Below are positions 8,798 through 21,500 of a stretch of 64,000 nt of DNA, one piece after another (the first letter of the stretch is position 1; each line of letters starts with the position of its first letter). Origin of the DNA: Tanytarsus gracilentus (Eukaryota > Arthropoda > Insecta > Diptera > Chironomidae); NCBI GenBank assembly GCA_038502055.1, contig JAXRKN010000044.1, positions 2,576,001-2,640,000 of the forward strand. Reading direction: 5' to 3'. The position numbers and the translations under genes were made by a program. The notes under the pieces were generated by a model, which was not told where the DNA came from, searched no databases, and saw only the letters and a program-made list of their open reading frames with translations.

Positions 8798-9350
8798 TAT
8801 TATATCAAATTGACATCAAATTAATGTAAAAATTTGATATTAAACTTCTGGTCAAATTATTTTTATTAAATTGACATCAATTTAATATAAAAAATTTCTA
8901 TTTAATTTGTGGTCAAAAAATTTAATATTAAATTGATATCAAATTAATGTAAAAATTTAATAAAAAATTGTTGTCAAAAAATTTAATATACAATTGATAT
9001 CAAATTAATGTAAAAATTTAATAAATTGTTTCTTAAAATTTATAAATTTAATTTTTTTAAAAATATTTAAAAATTATATAAATTATTAAAAATTTAATAA
9101 AATTAAAAAATTTTTTAAAATTAAAATTATTAAAAATTTTTTAAATTTTAATTCAATTATATTAAATTTATAAACATTTAATATCAAATAAAATATTTTT
9201 TTTTTGCTATTAAATTGACATCAAATTTGACGTTAAATTTGACATTAAATTTTTTTTGATTATCAAATTCATGTAAATTTATATCAATTTGATGTCAAAA
9301 ATTTTTTTTGACAAGGATTTAACGTCAAATTGATATCAATTCAACCAAAA
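8798..9350. repeat. AT-rich satellite-like block, ~61-bp period, with inverted second half
   Basis: The palindromic core TTGAYATCAA recurs at 8810, 8871, 8933 and 8993 (spacing 61, 62, 60), each followed by an ATTAATGTAAAAATTT-type stretch. From about 9210 to 9345 similar TTGACATCAA and ATCAATTTGATGTCAA words recur in mixed and inverted orientation, so the block may be a degenerate foldback element as well as a tandem array. Confidence 0.6.
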
Positions 9351-9904
9351 ATTGTTCTATGGGAAAGTTTAAAAAGAATGTGAGAAAAATTTTCGAATAA
9401 AATTTATAAATTTTAAATTTTTGCAATAAATTCCCTCACCTTGTTAAAAGGTCCTTTTTTCATTTCATACTACGAAATTCATAGCTGACAATGATGATGA
9501 GGATACAAATTGCGTTGGCTTATCATTTATTGGCTTATTGTTGCAGCGTGGGGTTTGGAGAAATTTATCACAATTTTTCTCCCTCACTCAATATATTGTG
9601 TGTGCTAGATTAGGATCAATGACGTTAGTAAGTAAATGATTATAAAGGAAAATTCACATTAAAATGTCCACCAAGTCATCCATTTTTATTATGGCTGGAC
9701 TTCACATGGTTTTATCTCATTTTCTCGCTTTAGATTTGTTTAATTAATTATTTTTTCCTCTCTCGGTTCGTAATGGCGTTCGACGCTCTCCTTTGCGCGG
9801 AGATGAATGAACTAATCTCAAATTCATGTCATGAATATGGCTCGCAATCATCTCTCCCATATCCACACTGATGATATCCACCATACACAATTTAATCTAT
9901 GGAA

Positions 9905-10870
9905 GGACATTTTTAAAATTTAACATTTAGATTAGATTAGATTGATGCGATTGGTATCGAGTGGGAACTCCAACCAACCACATGATTGCCCCGATTCCTC
10001 GGAAAAGCAGGGTCTGCGGGCTCTTAGGCAAGGATCTACAGTCGATACAAGCCACAGGTTACGAACAAACCCCTTCTCGGAATAAATACAAATAGATAAT
10101 CGTTAGTGAGAACTGATGTCGGGCCAACCACCCTCTCCATCGCGTTGGTTAATAGGGATTTTAAAATACCTTTACGGCAATGTTAGTGTGTTAGTTTTTT
10201 GTTTTTTTTAATTTGTAAGTTTTTTTTTTTATTTTATAGAAACTACGGTTGAGAAATCTTTTTACTGAACAGATAATACAGTTTAACTAATAAAACAAAT
10301 CAACAATATATTTAAATCACTTAGAGAAAAGCCGTGATTGCCTAAAGTTTCCCCAAATACAATACTAAATAAAAGTGGTCGACGGCATTGAATAAAGTTT
10401 ACGTCACTACTACCGTCCTCAGCCTTAACTAACCGTTATAGGCTGGACCACTCACGGCACAGAACAGACAAACATTTAACATAAAGCGTAAATTTAAAAA
10501 CAATGATTTTAAAAAAAAATAAATTATTTAAAATAAAATAATAAAAATAAAATAAAACAAACTTCTTCATATTATGAAGAAAATATTTGGAGAGAGTTAC
10601 TCTCCGAAGTGAGAATGAGCGAGAGAAAGCAACGAATGGAGAGTGAAATTTTTCTCAGAATCTATTATTTTTCCTCATTCTCACTTCCTTACGTGATTTA
10701 ACGATGTGACTCGATGAATTTGTTGAAGAATAAACACTTATAAACATATTTAAAAGAAATTGAAGATTGAAAACACACTAAAACTGATTTAAATGATAAA
10801 ATTTAGGGAGACACAATCACTCTTGTTGAAAACAGGGGGAAAACTCGGACATTTTTAAAATTTAACATTT
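9905..10870 (-). mobile_element. 918-bp retroposon-like insertion with 24-bp target-site duplications
   Basis: Two identical 24-bp direct repeats (9905-9928 and 10847-10870, both starting GGACATTTTT) flank an insert at 9929-10846. On the minus strand the insert ends in a short tandem tail (AATCT units, 9943-9929) directly against the duplication. A long duplication with a tandem-repeat 3' tail fits target-primed reverse transcription by a non-LTR retrotransposon. The insert is less AT-rich than its surroundings and has no long open frame, so it is a non-autonomous copy or a truncated LINE 3' end. Identical duplications imply recent insertion. It contains several inverted repeats (14 bp at 10606-10619 with 10674-10687; TTCTTCAT/ATGAAGAA at 10563-10581). 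I cannot place it in a known clade. Confidence 0.75.
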
Positions 10871-11365
10871 TACAAAAAAATTTGAATGATGACCATAAAA
10901 TGCCGGAAAACCATCCCTTGAACTTTCACGATACGAAAGTGTATCGTTCGGAGCGATGTTGATTTTATTGGCAATATTATAGAGAGCATTTGAGAGATAG
11001 CGCAAATAATATACAGCGAAAAGCATAGCATATTAATCAGTCATTTCGGGATCAAAGTCATGTCAGATGTTTTTCACTGGAAATGAACGATAAAAACGAC
11101 GAAATGGAATTTTTGGCGTCCAACTGGATAACGACGTAGTGAAGCATGCCTTTTAATGTAGAAATGTAGGATTGTCATTGCAATGTGCAGTCTGAAGAAA
11201 TCAAATGTCAATTTCCAGTGAATCATAAAAACAGCGCCAGCGTGCAGTAAGCATAAATGCGCGGGCAAGCACAGAGTTTTTCGTTTTTCGGTCAAGGAAT
11301 GCGGAAAATGCGAAAAGCAAATCAAAGCGCCATAGAGAGAGGCAAAAATATTTTATGAGTTATGG

Positions 11366-11436
11366 CCAAGGGTTGGAAATTTCTAAAAAATTATTTAGGT
11401 TAAATTTAAAATAATTATAAAATTCCCTCCCATTGC
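11366..11436. repeat. palindromic element, 71 bp
   Basis: The left end CCAAGGGTTGGAAATTTCT pairs with the right end (reverse complement GCAATGGGAGGGAATTTT). The centre reads AGGTTAAATTTAAAA, apparently a decayed form of AGGTTCGAATCCTAAAA. Confidence 0.5.
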
Positions 11437-12320
11437 ATTTTGCTACAATGTCAATTTAAAAATTATTTATGATCTCGAAGAATGCGCAAGGAGGAAAAAA
11501 TTTTGATTGCTCATATTTTTCATATCCATCCATCATCATACGATATCGTCGTCTCCCTTTGTCGGCTCACAATTAATATTTGCTTTATTGCCTTTTGATT
11601 ATGATGTCTAAGAATTGTCATTGAGATACCTGAAATTCCATAATATTGATGAAGTTCCTTGGAAGTCGAAAGATAATAATTTTTTTTCCAAAGATGATTA
11701 ATAAAAAATAATTAATGGATTTTTGTTTTAATTATTTGTAAATTGAAGAAGTCTCCTGCCAAGAAAATAAGTCGAAAAGGGAATCGATCGAGTGATGTCC
11801 AACTCATCAAATGTCGCTTCAATATTTATTGCATTTTTTCCTCAACTCCATTTCGGAGTCTATAAATCATTATTTGTCGTCGATCGTGACGCACATATGA
11901 CAACATTTGGATCGAGACTCTCGCAAATGGAATTCTTGATGTCCTCGTGAGCACTTTGAATGTATTAGAATTTCATTAAGACTCCGTTTTGACTCGGGAA
12001 GAGCAAAAAAATGAAACAAATAATTTTGTCAAGAGGAATTGAAGATGATGAAAAATAGAGGCACACAATTTATATGATTGATAAATGCCACAGTCGTTGA
12101 TGAAATAAACGAAGAAGTATAAAAAAGACCTCTCATACTCCAATTAAGGATTGATGATGATTTTATGATACGTTGAAGTAATATTTTTATTTTTTATTTG
12201 CGCTTGACCATTTTGATGGAAATCGAATGAGGTTGTTAATTTTTTTGTGTACTTTTAGAAATTTTTAAATAAATCAAAGAAAATAGAAATTGAAGAGAGA
12301 ATAAATTTTCTCAGGTTTTA

Positions 12321-12331
12321 GGTTCGAATCC
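12321..12331 (+). repeat. B-box 11-mer, exact copy
   Basis: GGTTCGAATCC within TTTTAGG...CCTAG, giving a 4-bp T-arm-like stem. Confidence 0.8.
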
Positions 12332-13002
12332 TAGTAAAAAGGTTATATGAGTTTTGAGTAACGGATGACATCCTATTTTTTTTTTAAATTTCAAAGCACT
12401 TTCAACAATAATTATATTAAGGTCATCTTCTATCTCCCGCTGCTCCCGTTGATCCATCGCATACCTAAATAAACAGGTGTGAAATTTTTATAATTAACGC
12501 TATCGCATCGTCTTCATCGCCAACAAAACAGTGAGCACTAAGAGCCTTTAATTCCCATTTATTGTTATACACACACCATATAAAAGAATAAAAAGTAAAC
12601 AAATTTCTATGATTTATTGCATGGCAGGTCGAACAGAAATTGTTATGCATTCAACGACTGATGCTAAAAGAGCGATGACAGACGGCGATAAGTACATTAA
12701 AAAGTTTCAATTCGCCTTTTTTTAAATGAAAACAAATTATTTGCATATGAAATGTTCAATGAGTCGCTATTATGCATTTTAATTTCTTTCTCTCCGCTCA
12801 CATACGGCTTTATAACATAATTAATAGAGCTGATAGAGTGACATTAAGATAAGCGTGGTTATATTGTATGGACATTAGTTGCAAGCAATTAATTTGTTTG
12901 CTTTCAAAATTCGAGAAATATAAAAGGGCATGTCTTCGATTATTGTGTCCGTTGTTGGCTTACAATGTGATGATTAATGAGGGAAAGGTGGTTTAAAAAT
13001 TA

Positions 13003-13146
13003 TCAAGTGATGGAAACTGTAAAAATTCTTAAATTTAAAAAATGCTCTAAAATTTTATTTAATTAAATTTCTATACAAAAATTTGATTTGATTAAAATTT
13101 TTTTAATTCTTAATTATTTAAAATTTTATTAGCGTCCACGCCTTCC
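13003..13146. repeat. palindromic element, 144 bp
   Basis: The left end TCAAGTGATGGAAACTG corresponds to the right end read inverted (GGAAGGCGTGGACGCTA), with an A/T-only interior. The match is imperfect but of the same family type. Confidence 0.35.
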
Positions 13147-15448
13147 TCATAAGATATTTTCCTAGCCCGAAGCTAACAATTTTAATTTCACACTTTTAAT
13201 ATTCAAATTTCCGACATTAAAACGCTTCAAAGAGCGAATAAAAACTCGAAGGCGACAGTGCATGAAATTTCATAATATAAAAAAGTTTTTTGTGCCTTAA
13301 TTTAATTTTAATATTATTATTTATTTGTTTAAGAGTGAAACGGAAAATTATCTTCACAGCACACACCTCGGCGCGCTCTGTTTAATGTTCATGAAAATTA
13401 AAATTATTTTTGACATTCACAAAAAAAAATACTTTCCCTCCTCACGGTGCGAAGTAGACATAAAGATATGGCGAGATATCACCGTGAATGATGAAGGAAA
13501 TTTATTATATTTTCCCAAGTTAATTTCATTCTCTTTTTCGTGTCATGAATTAATTCATTTACTCACTTTTTTCCATCGCTATGCTTTACTTTACGCCATT
13601 TCCATCGCTTTCTAAATAAATCTCAATTTACGATTTTTTCCACACTCTATAGCGGATGGAGTGAGAGAGGGAGTTTATGTAGAGTTGAAATAATAATTTT
13701 TTTGCCACCATTTTGGAATTTATTAAAATATCTAATTATTTTTTGAGGCCACAACTGTGTTTGGCGTGAATGTTGTGGAAATGAAATTGTTGAGTATGGA
13801 TGGGATTTGTGAAAAATAAACAGTGCGGTTATTTTAGTGATAAAATTTTTTAAAAAATATTTTGCTAATATTAAATTGAATAAAATTTTTATTTAAAATT
13901 TGCATCATTTTTTTCGAGGAAATAAAAAGTCCAAACTCAACGCATTATAATAATCACAATTTAAGAGACAACTTATATAAATTTTTTCTAGCTCGCTCAT
14001 TGTATAAAAGTTGCGTTACAATTGTGAAGCGGATTATTTAATTTAAATAATTAGTTGTTTTGACAGTTGAGAAATTGTTGCCTGAGATATTGGTCAAGCG
14101 GAACAATTTTTATTGTCGCCTACAAAAAAAAGTTTATTTTAATTGCTGGAAGAAATTTCTTTGTCACTTTTATTTGATTTTCCCTTATATTCGCTCTCAA
14201 CGATTTCTTTTGTATGTTTTAATTGCCAGAATGTGATAAGACACCGAGACACGCCAGTGGTCAGGCTGAAAAAAGTTAAAAAAGGGAGAAAAAGGGTCGA
14301 ATTGTGATGCAAGATTGAGCAAACAAATTAAATTAATTGAAAGTAATTCAAAAAACTTTTCATAAAAGTTCTCTTTTGAACAGCAAATCGAGCAAAGATA
14401 TCAACGAAAGGAAAAAATTAATTTCAGCCATTTCTTTTCCTCTTCGCCATCCAGCATGAGCAGCTAAGTATCATAAGAAAATTTATCTTCTCGCTCTGTA
14501 CTCCGAAATTCATTTTGGTCAAATGAATAATTTTGCTCTGCTTTTTTAACACAATATACAAAAAAATTTACATATTTTTCGAATTTATTTCTGAGGCAAC
14601 ACAACTTTTTATGCTGTTATGGGTGTTTTGATTCCCTCTCAAAAAAAACTTCCATCTTATTCGCAAAATTGACTTTTATTAATTTCGAGGGGAGATTTTA
14701 ATTTTTATTTCTTTCTTGTGTCTTTTCTTTTCATTTGTAAGCTTGTAATGGACACGCATTAAATTAAATTAATTTCTTTATGGGTAATCTAACGGATTTT
14801 TTTTGCGGGAAAAATTTAATTTTTTCAACTACATAAATAAAATTTAAAGGTTTTCAAACTTGAATGGTGATTGGTGGCAAGCTGCCAGTTTTCATGTGTG
14901 CATTTAAAAATTGTTTTAAATTACTCTTTAAATTTCCTGGAATTTAAAACCCTGTTTTTTATTAAATATCCTTAAAATTGTTAAAATTAAAAAAAAATTA
15001 AAGCCCTCAAATTTCTAAAAAAAATCATCTCAATTTCAGTTCCCATACCTCCTTCTAAAAAAAGAGGCCGATTAAATTATTTAAACTCAATCCAATTTTA
15101 AAATTCAATATTATTCCGCACGCAATACATTTTACAAAATCGCGAATGCCGATCTCAACAAGTCGGAATTCCTTCAAAATAGAATTTATCAAAAGAGGAG
15201 CGAAAAATTCCAATTGCTATTAAAATAATTTCAATATAAATTGTAAAAAGTGTAATTTACATGTGTAAAAGCGAAGATCGAAATATGAGCCACATGCGCA
15301 CTTTATTCGCGCTTAATAAAAAAATCTTTAAATTAAAGCAATTTCCATCATCGCTATGGAGAAGATTTAAACAAGCGCTGTATGGGGATAAAGTGTTAAG
15401 TGTCGACAGAGTGAGGTTGGGGGGATGGATAAAAGGGTAATATCAGCA

Positions 15449-15560
15449 TATAAATAGCGTCACGTGTTCGCATTCGAAATGGAAAGTGAAATATGAGTAG
15501 TTAAAGATGCCAAAAAAACTGTTTTCGGGACATTCGGAAGGCCTTGAAAACTCAATGTGA
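15449..15560 (+). promoter_or_regulatory. candidate isolated core promoter
   Basis: TATAAATAG (15449-15457) is followed within 10 bp by a CACGTG E-box and GCATTC, in a locally GC-richer segment that continues to about 15800. The first ATG followed by more than a few codons (15507) opens a 17-codon frame ending at 15560. No splice donor of good quality follows. It could be a promoter with a noncoding first exon, or chance. Confidence 0.25.
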
Positions 15561-16191
15561 TGACGATGAAAATTTTCTTGGCAAGCGCGACAGGTTGGTT
15601 AGACATAAAAATCAGCTGATTGGCACCCAACGCCGTTTCAATTTTCGACTGATCATCATCAAAACTTCTCCCGGTAGCGAACTGCAGGTGGTCAATCTTG
15701 ATATGTCCGTTTTTTTTCTCTTTGATCGTCCATTGGGGTCTAATTTATGCTCAGCTATCGGGAACGATGACTCTTGATCATTTCGAGAATCTCCCATTGA
15801 GATTTGATCCTCACTTTCAAGCTCGAAAGATTAATCGATCAAGAGCGGAAGGTGTGTGGCTTAATGCTCATTGCTGAATGAATGAAATTCTCTTCACGCT
15901 CACGATGTGTAGAGCAGCGGAAAAAATATAACGTTTTAAAATTATTTCACGGGTCGACCTGATGATGCGTGCGTAATGAATTCATTGATTTATTTCACTG
16001 TTGATTTATCAAAGTGGAATCATTTTTTTGAGGTGCGCGAGTGAGAATGATTGAGGAAATAAAAATGATGAGTTTCGGTGTTTTTTTTTGAAAAAGAAGG
16101 TGATTCGGGAAATCGTGTGGAAATTTGGTAAAATTTAAAAAATTAGCAAAAAATTAAGAATTATGCTAAAAATTTTAATGTAAATATTTTA

Positions 16192-16202
16192 GGATTCGAA
16201 CC
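16192..16202 (-). repeat. B-box 11-mer, exact copy
   Basis: On the minus strand it reads TTTGA-GGTTCGAATCC-TAAAATATTT. GTGTGGAAATTTGG at 16116 and GAATTTCCTTACTT near 16302 may be the ends of an enclosing palindromic element. Confidence 0.75.
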
Positions 16203-16769
16203 TCAAACTTTGCAATTTGTTATGAATTTTTATTTTCTTGATTCAAATAATTTGACAAAATTTTAGTTAATTTTTAACTTTAAAATCATTCATTAAATTC
16301 TGAATTTCCTTACTTTATGTCGTTTTAAGAAAAAAATTCTTCCCGCTGAAGCAAACACAAAAATCTCATCTCATGTCGAGCATGAGTGAATATGAAATAG
16401 AACCCTGTAATTAAAATTCATCTTTACGATCAAGAGAACTTTTTATGATTGTCACGAAGATAAAACGATTAAAAGAAATATTCATGCTCAATTTCGTTGG
16501 CAATCAAGTGTGGAAATCCAAAAGCGGGGAGAAAAAAATTAGATTTTTTTTATGAGAGTTTTTAATTTATCATTAATGAAAATTTAATGTCACACTTTCT
16601 TTCATCAAGTTTAATTACATCGAAATGAGATTTTTTAGCTTTTAATTCGTTTTTAATTTAATCAACTTTTTCCACTTCGTCGCTATTTGCAGTTGCACGA
16701 TGGTATAAAATATTTTTTATCTTCTTCTTCGCCTTTTCTTTTATTTCACATTAAACTTTTAAGGCAACC

Positions 16770-16792
16770 GAGAGAGAGAGCGAGAGAGAGAA
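16770..16792 (+). repeat. (GA)n microsatellite
   Basis: Nearly pure GA dinucleotides interrupted by one C, flanked by similar AAGGCAACCGAG and AAGGTAGCCGAG words. Confidence 0.8.
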
Positions 16793-18455
16793 GGTAGCCG
16801 AGTAAAATGCAAATTAATAAATGAAAATGATGATAAGAATTTTATCACAAAGAACGAAGCACACACAATGAAATGCTATATAATGATGGATAGAAAAAAT
16901 ATTTTTTCTCGTTTCGAAATTAAAGAAAATCCATAAGTGAGAGAGAGAACGATTTGAGTGTGTTTGTGCCTTGAACACACCCACTTTACACATATAATTG
17001 AATTAAGACAATGCGAACGCTGGAGAGAGCGCGTGTGCGAAAATTCTCTCTCTTTAATAGCGGGAGTGAGAGATCCGAGAGGGGAAATTCTTCACGAATA
17101 CATTCAATCTAATGTAAATTCCACCAATACACTCACAAACGCCCTCATCATATACACATTAATATTGTGGAAAAATATTATGCATTATAGCTTAGGAGAA
17201 GGAAAAAATAAAATATATACATTTTTTCTTCTTCTGACTTATAATCCACATTTTTATTTTTTATTTCATGAAGTTGAGCAAAAGAGGTGGTCTTATGGCA
17301 TTTTCGCATTACAATTTCTTTTTATTCTACAATAAATCAAACTTTGAAGATTTAAACCATCTAAAGTTATAAATTTGCAATAAAATGATTAAAAAAGTAT
17401 TTTTAGTTGATGACGAATCTAATAATTTTTAAAAACATTACTTTAAAACAATTTCATTTATCTTCGTAATCCTCAATTAAAAACATTAATTATTCCCTCC
17501 ATCAACTTATTCCGCACACTATAAAATGTCCTCGAAATAATTTTCCGCCTATATCGAAAGAAATTTGTTAAACAGTCATCAATTTAATTCACAACCCACA
17601 GCAGCAGCACTGCGACAATACCTCACGAAAAAAAAGCTTCCAGAGATTCCATTAAGTCGTTACCATTAAAATGGATCTACAGAATAATTTGCTCGCTCAT
17701 ATATGTGCAATTTATAATTTCTCGCGCGCTCCGATAACCGTTTCATTAATAGCGTAAGGTCAGACAATAAATTGAACGTATTATTATTGTTCTCTTTCAC
17801 CACGAAAACTGCACTGCTGCTGCCAATCGGCAAATCCACACAGAGAGTCGGAGCACTCCTATATACCACTTTGTACATATTGAAACAACGTAATAACGTT
17901 TTCAAAAAAGACAATTGCAAAGTAACAATAGTTTGCCGCAAGATATAAGCGAGAGGAGGCAGCAGAAAGACACAAAACAGCAATTTTGTTGTTGTTCTTA
18001 CCGCTGCTATTTGAATTTCTCTCTTTCTCCCCTACGATATGTCTTCTTACAACGAAATTCGACTATGAAGATATTTTCCGGCTGAAGAAGAAGAAGAGAG
18101 AGGAAAATTTTAAAGGAAAATTGTGCGTGCGATAGAAATTCACCAAACAGCTTGAAAACGTCCTTTTATCGCATGCAAATTCAGCATAAAAACGGTCGCA
18201 AGCATAAATCATCGATTGATATGATCTTCCGCCAAATAAAAAAGTGCATAAAAAGCAGCAGAAAAAATATTTCAGAAGCATTGTTGCTTTTTTGATATTT
18301 TATAATAACCATTCAAACTTCTTCCTTTTCATTCTTTCTCGTCTCTCAACCAGAATTTTTTTTGCTGTGCATTTTTGGACACCAAATGTTTAAAGCGTTA
18401 TGGGAGGCATTTGGAGGTTTTGTAGGGTGAGATTTTAAAAAATTGAAACAAAACT

Positions 18456-18585
18456 GAAAATGAAACAAAATAATTTAAATTGTCCTGAACAGTTTGGAAA
18501 ATGAAACAAAACTATTTTAAATTGTCTAGATCAGTTTGGAAAATGGAACATAAAATTCAAAGAACAAATTGGAAAATGAAACCTC
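18456..18585 (+). repeat. 41-bp tandem repeat, about 3-4 degenerate units
   Basis: GAAAATGAAAC recurs at 18456, 18497, 18539 and 18572 (spacing 41, 42, 33). Between copies are TTTAAATTGTC and CAGTTTGG words. The last unit is shortened and diverged. No coding frame runs through it. Confidence 0.7.
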
Positions 18586-21500
18586 AATAACTTTTAAAGA
18601 GTGACATTCTTTTCAAACATCAACCGAAAAGAAGTGAAAAAGGCGATGGCTTAAAGGCGAATATTGCAAATAGCGCAAAAGCAATCAACATAAAGCGGCT
18701 TTTCTTATTGATTTTTCTTGTTTTTATTTTCACACTTGTTTTTCACACAAAATTCGCTCATATGCTCGCTCTTGCTATATGCACACACTCAAGCCATATC
18801 AGATAGCATCAGATGTTGTCAACTCTCTCTCTCTCGCTGCTTTATGCATATACTCTCGACGGGTTTGTCGCTCAATATTGAAGGCGAAGGAGATTTTTGT
18901 GATGATTAAAGTTAAAAGGGAGAAAATCGCGTTATAAAAATTGCTAATAAATTTTTTTGAACAATTTCACGTGAAATAAATTCTTCAATAACTCGACACA
19001 TACTCGGAAAAAAGGGATTTTCAGCTTCATGAAGAATGAGCAAAGAACGACAATCGATGAATAAAAATTTATTAGTTTTTGTCTTTTCTGTTATTCGCAA
19101 TTTTTCTGTGTTCTTGGATGACTAAAAGGTGATAAAAGTCTCACGACAAGCAGAGCCAAGCATGAGAGTAAGGGAACAATGTCAATGTGAATTTTTTCCT
19201 TCTCGTTACATCTCTTAATATTATTCATTGCTACTTGTATTTATGCTCTCTCTCTCCTCCGCACATATATGCATATTCACTAATGTCGGCCCCGATCTCT
19301 ACAAAACTTCTCTGCCGCGCGATTTATCTCGAGTCGATTCAAAGTCAATTCTGTAGTCCATTTCAACACCTTCCATTGGCATGTCGCTCTTTCTCTCTCT
19401 CTCACACAAAAATTGTGTGCTCTCCGACTGTGATTGACTGCCTCTCTCTCACTCTCGCTCCACTATAGCTCCCATGTGTGCTCAATATCGGAAGCCGCTA
19501 CTACTGACACTCAATAATTGGCCGTTTGTTGTGACAATATATATGCATATATGCCGGAGGAATATTCAACAATCGCTGATTGCCAGAGCATGTCTTAAAA
19601 AAAGTGTGATAGAGCTTCATATTCAAAATTGTATAAGTTTGTGTGTGTCTCTGCACAATTACACGGTATCATATATGAGGAAAGTTGAGGGAGTTTGGAT
19701 GAAAAATATGTAGATCCGCCAAATTTTGAAATGAGAATAAAAAATCAAAAATGAAATTAAAATTAACAACTTTTCAACTTCCTCTCAGGATCCGTCAAAT
19801 TTCAATCTTTTAAATGCATTATTATAAACTGCCTTAATTCGATTTTCACACGGTATCACTTTGAGCTCTCGCTTATTTCTTTTTTCACATATGTTCCATT
19901 CTCCTCCTTGATGTGTTTATGTACACAACTCCGTCAGTAAAAATTCTCCCTGTCTGAAAAAAAGTAAGAGGTGAAAAGTCATGCAGTTAAAAAAAGAGAG
20001 AATATTTAAATGAATATCCAACATTAAGCACACATCATTCAATGTACATCATGCAAAATGAACATCTTTCGAAGTGGCTGAACTTTTAAATAGCATTCGA
20101 GTGAAATGTGGATAATTGCAAATCGGGTGGAAAAATATTTCATGGTAGCTTGAGAGGCAGTAATTTTTAATCGTTTCTGTGAGATAGAAAATTAATTGTA
20201 AAAAATTAGCGGCTGTCAAAACTTAACTCACTCCAATTCAAGTCGACCATAAATTATAGTTAAATTATTTATCAGATCTCAATTCGATTACTCCAATTCC
20301 ATCGATATAAAATTTTAATTAAACTATATTAAAAATTCCATTTGAAATTTATAGAGTTCTTGTATGTTTTGTGACCATTGGACCGTAACGCGTAATTCTC
20401 TTGAATGCCCTCATTCAAACATAAAGAGAGACAATCAAATAATGGCAAATAGCAAAAAAATATTTTATCGAGATAAAAAAAAGTTTTTACAATACTTTAG
20501 GGATTTTTATTTTGTTGTGAGACATGAATTATATGTTTGATCTGTAAATTGTTTTATAAACAATTCTCACTGGACATTGAAATGAAAAATTCTGTGTAAA
20601 TGTTCCGAGGGTCAATTCATCAAAGAATCAATCGATATCGCTCTATGAGGGATTTTGAAAAAAGTTGTTGAAATATTAACGAACAACAATGTCCGAGAAT
20701 GTAAGGGCGAATTAAAAATTCATGACAAATTTCTTGTTCTTGTCCTTCATGCGGGATGAAGAGGGTTGTCATATACTGCCATGTGAATTTTTCTTCATGT
20801 TTGACTTTCAAATCACTCAAAGAGTGACTAATTTTAATATTTTATTACGGACATGCAGACGATAAAAGTGATTGTCGTTTTTAAGTCGAGGGGAAGGCAA
20901 CTCTGGTTTTTTAATTAATTTTTTGTTCTATTAATTTTTAAACAATTTATAAAAATTAATTCTAATAAATTGAATTCAATAAAAAAAATTAAATATTCAA
21001 AGCCACAGTCACCCACCCCTCATGACTATTCTTATAATGAACAACTAGAACAAGTGAACCAAAGAGCCTTTTGCATCAAAACTACATTAAAACAGGTGTG
21101 TCATCCGTCTCGCAACGACGCTGAAACGCTTTTTATGTTATTTTTTATATTTATCATCATAAACTGCTTGTGACAGTAAAACAATTGTGAATCTCTCACA
21201 TATGTTATGAAATATCACCATTTGTGGACATTGTTTCGTTCTTTTCAAATAAAGCAGAGCAATTTCCCGTTAATAAAAAATATTTTGTACAATAATTTTT
21301 CATTTATTGAAAAATCTGAAATTCATTAATAATTCATAGCGGGAGAAAGAGAGATTGTGACCAGAGGCGTGTGCAGATAACTCTCTTTTTGCATTTCCGA
21401 TGAGCGCGTAACACAAAACTCTGACCATTAATAAATATATAAATTTTTTTTCATGAATACGATAAAGAGGTAACATGACACAATGTGTGTAAAAATTTAT

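Larger units (their letters stand above)
5180..9904. other. start of gene desert
   Basis: No coding exon is supported here; open frames such as 5380-5760 lack domains. It holds a hairpin with 8-bp arms at 5654-5679, B-box copies at 5792, 5883 and 8155, a palindromic element end at 7803, a tRNA-like sequence at 8142-8224 and an AT-rich repeat block at 8798-9350. The rest is AT-rich single-copy DNA with CT and GA tracts. Confidence 0.5.
10871..18455. other. gene desert
   Basis: No supported exons. It contains an interleaved inverted-repeat pair (10922-10947), palindromic elements at 11366 and 13003, B boxes at 12321 and 16192, a TATA-like candidate promoter at 15449 and a (GA)n tract at 16770-16792. 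Open frames at 13325, 16958 and 17666 look random. Confidence 0.5.
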
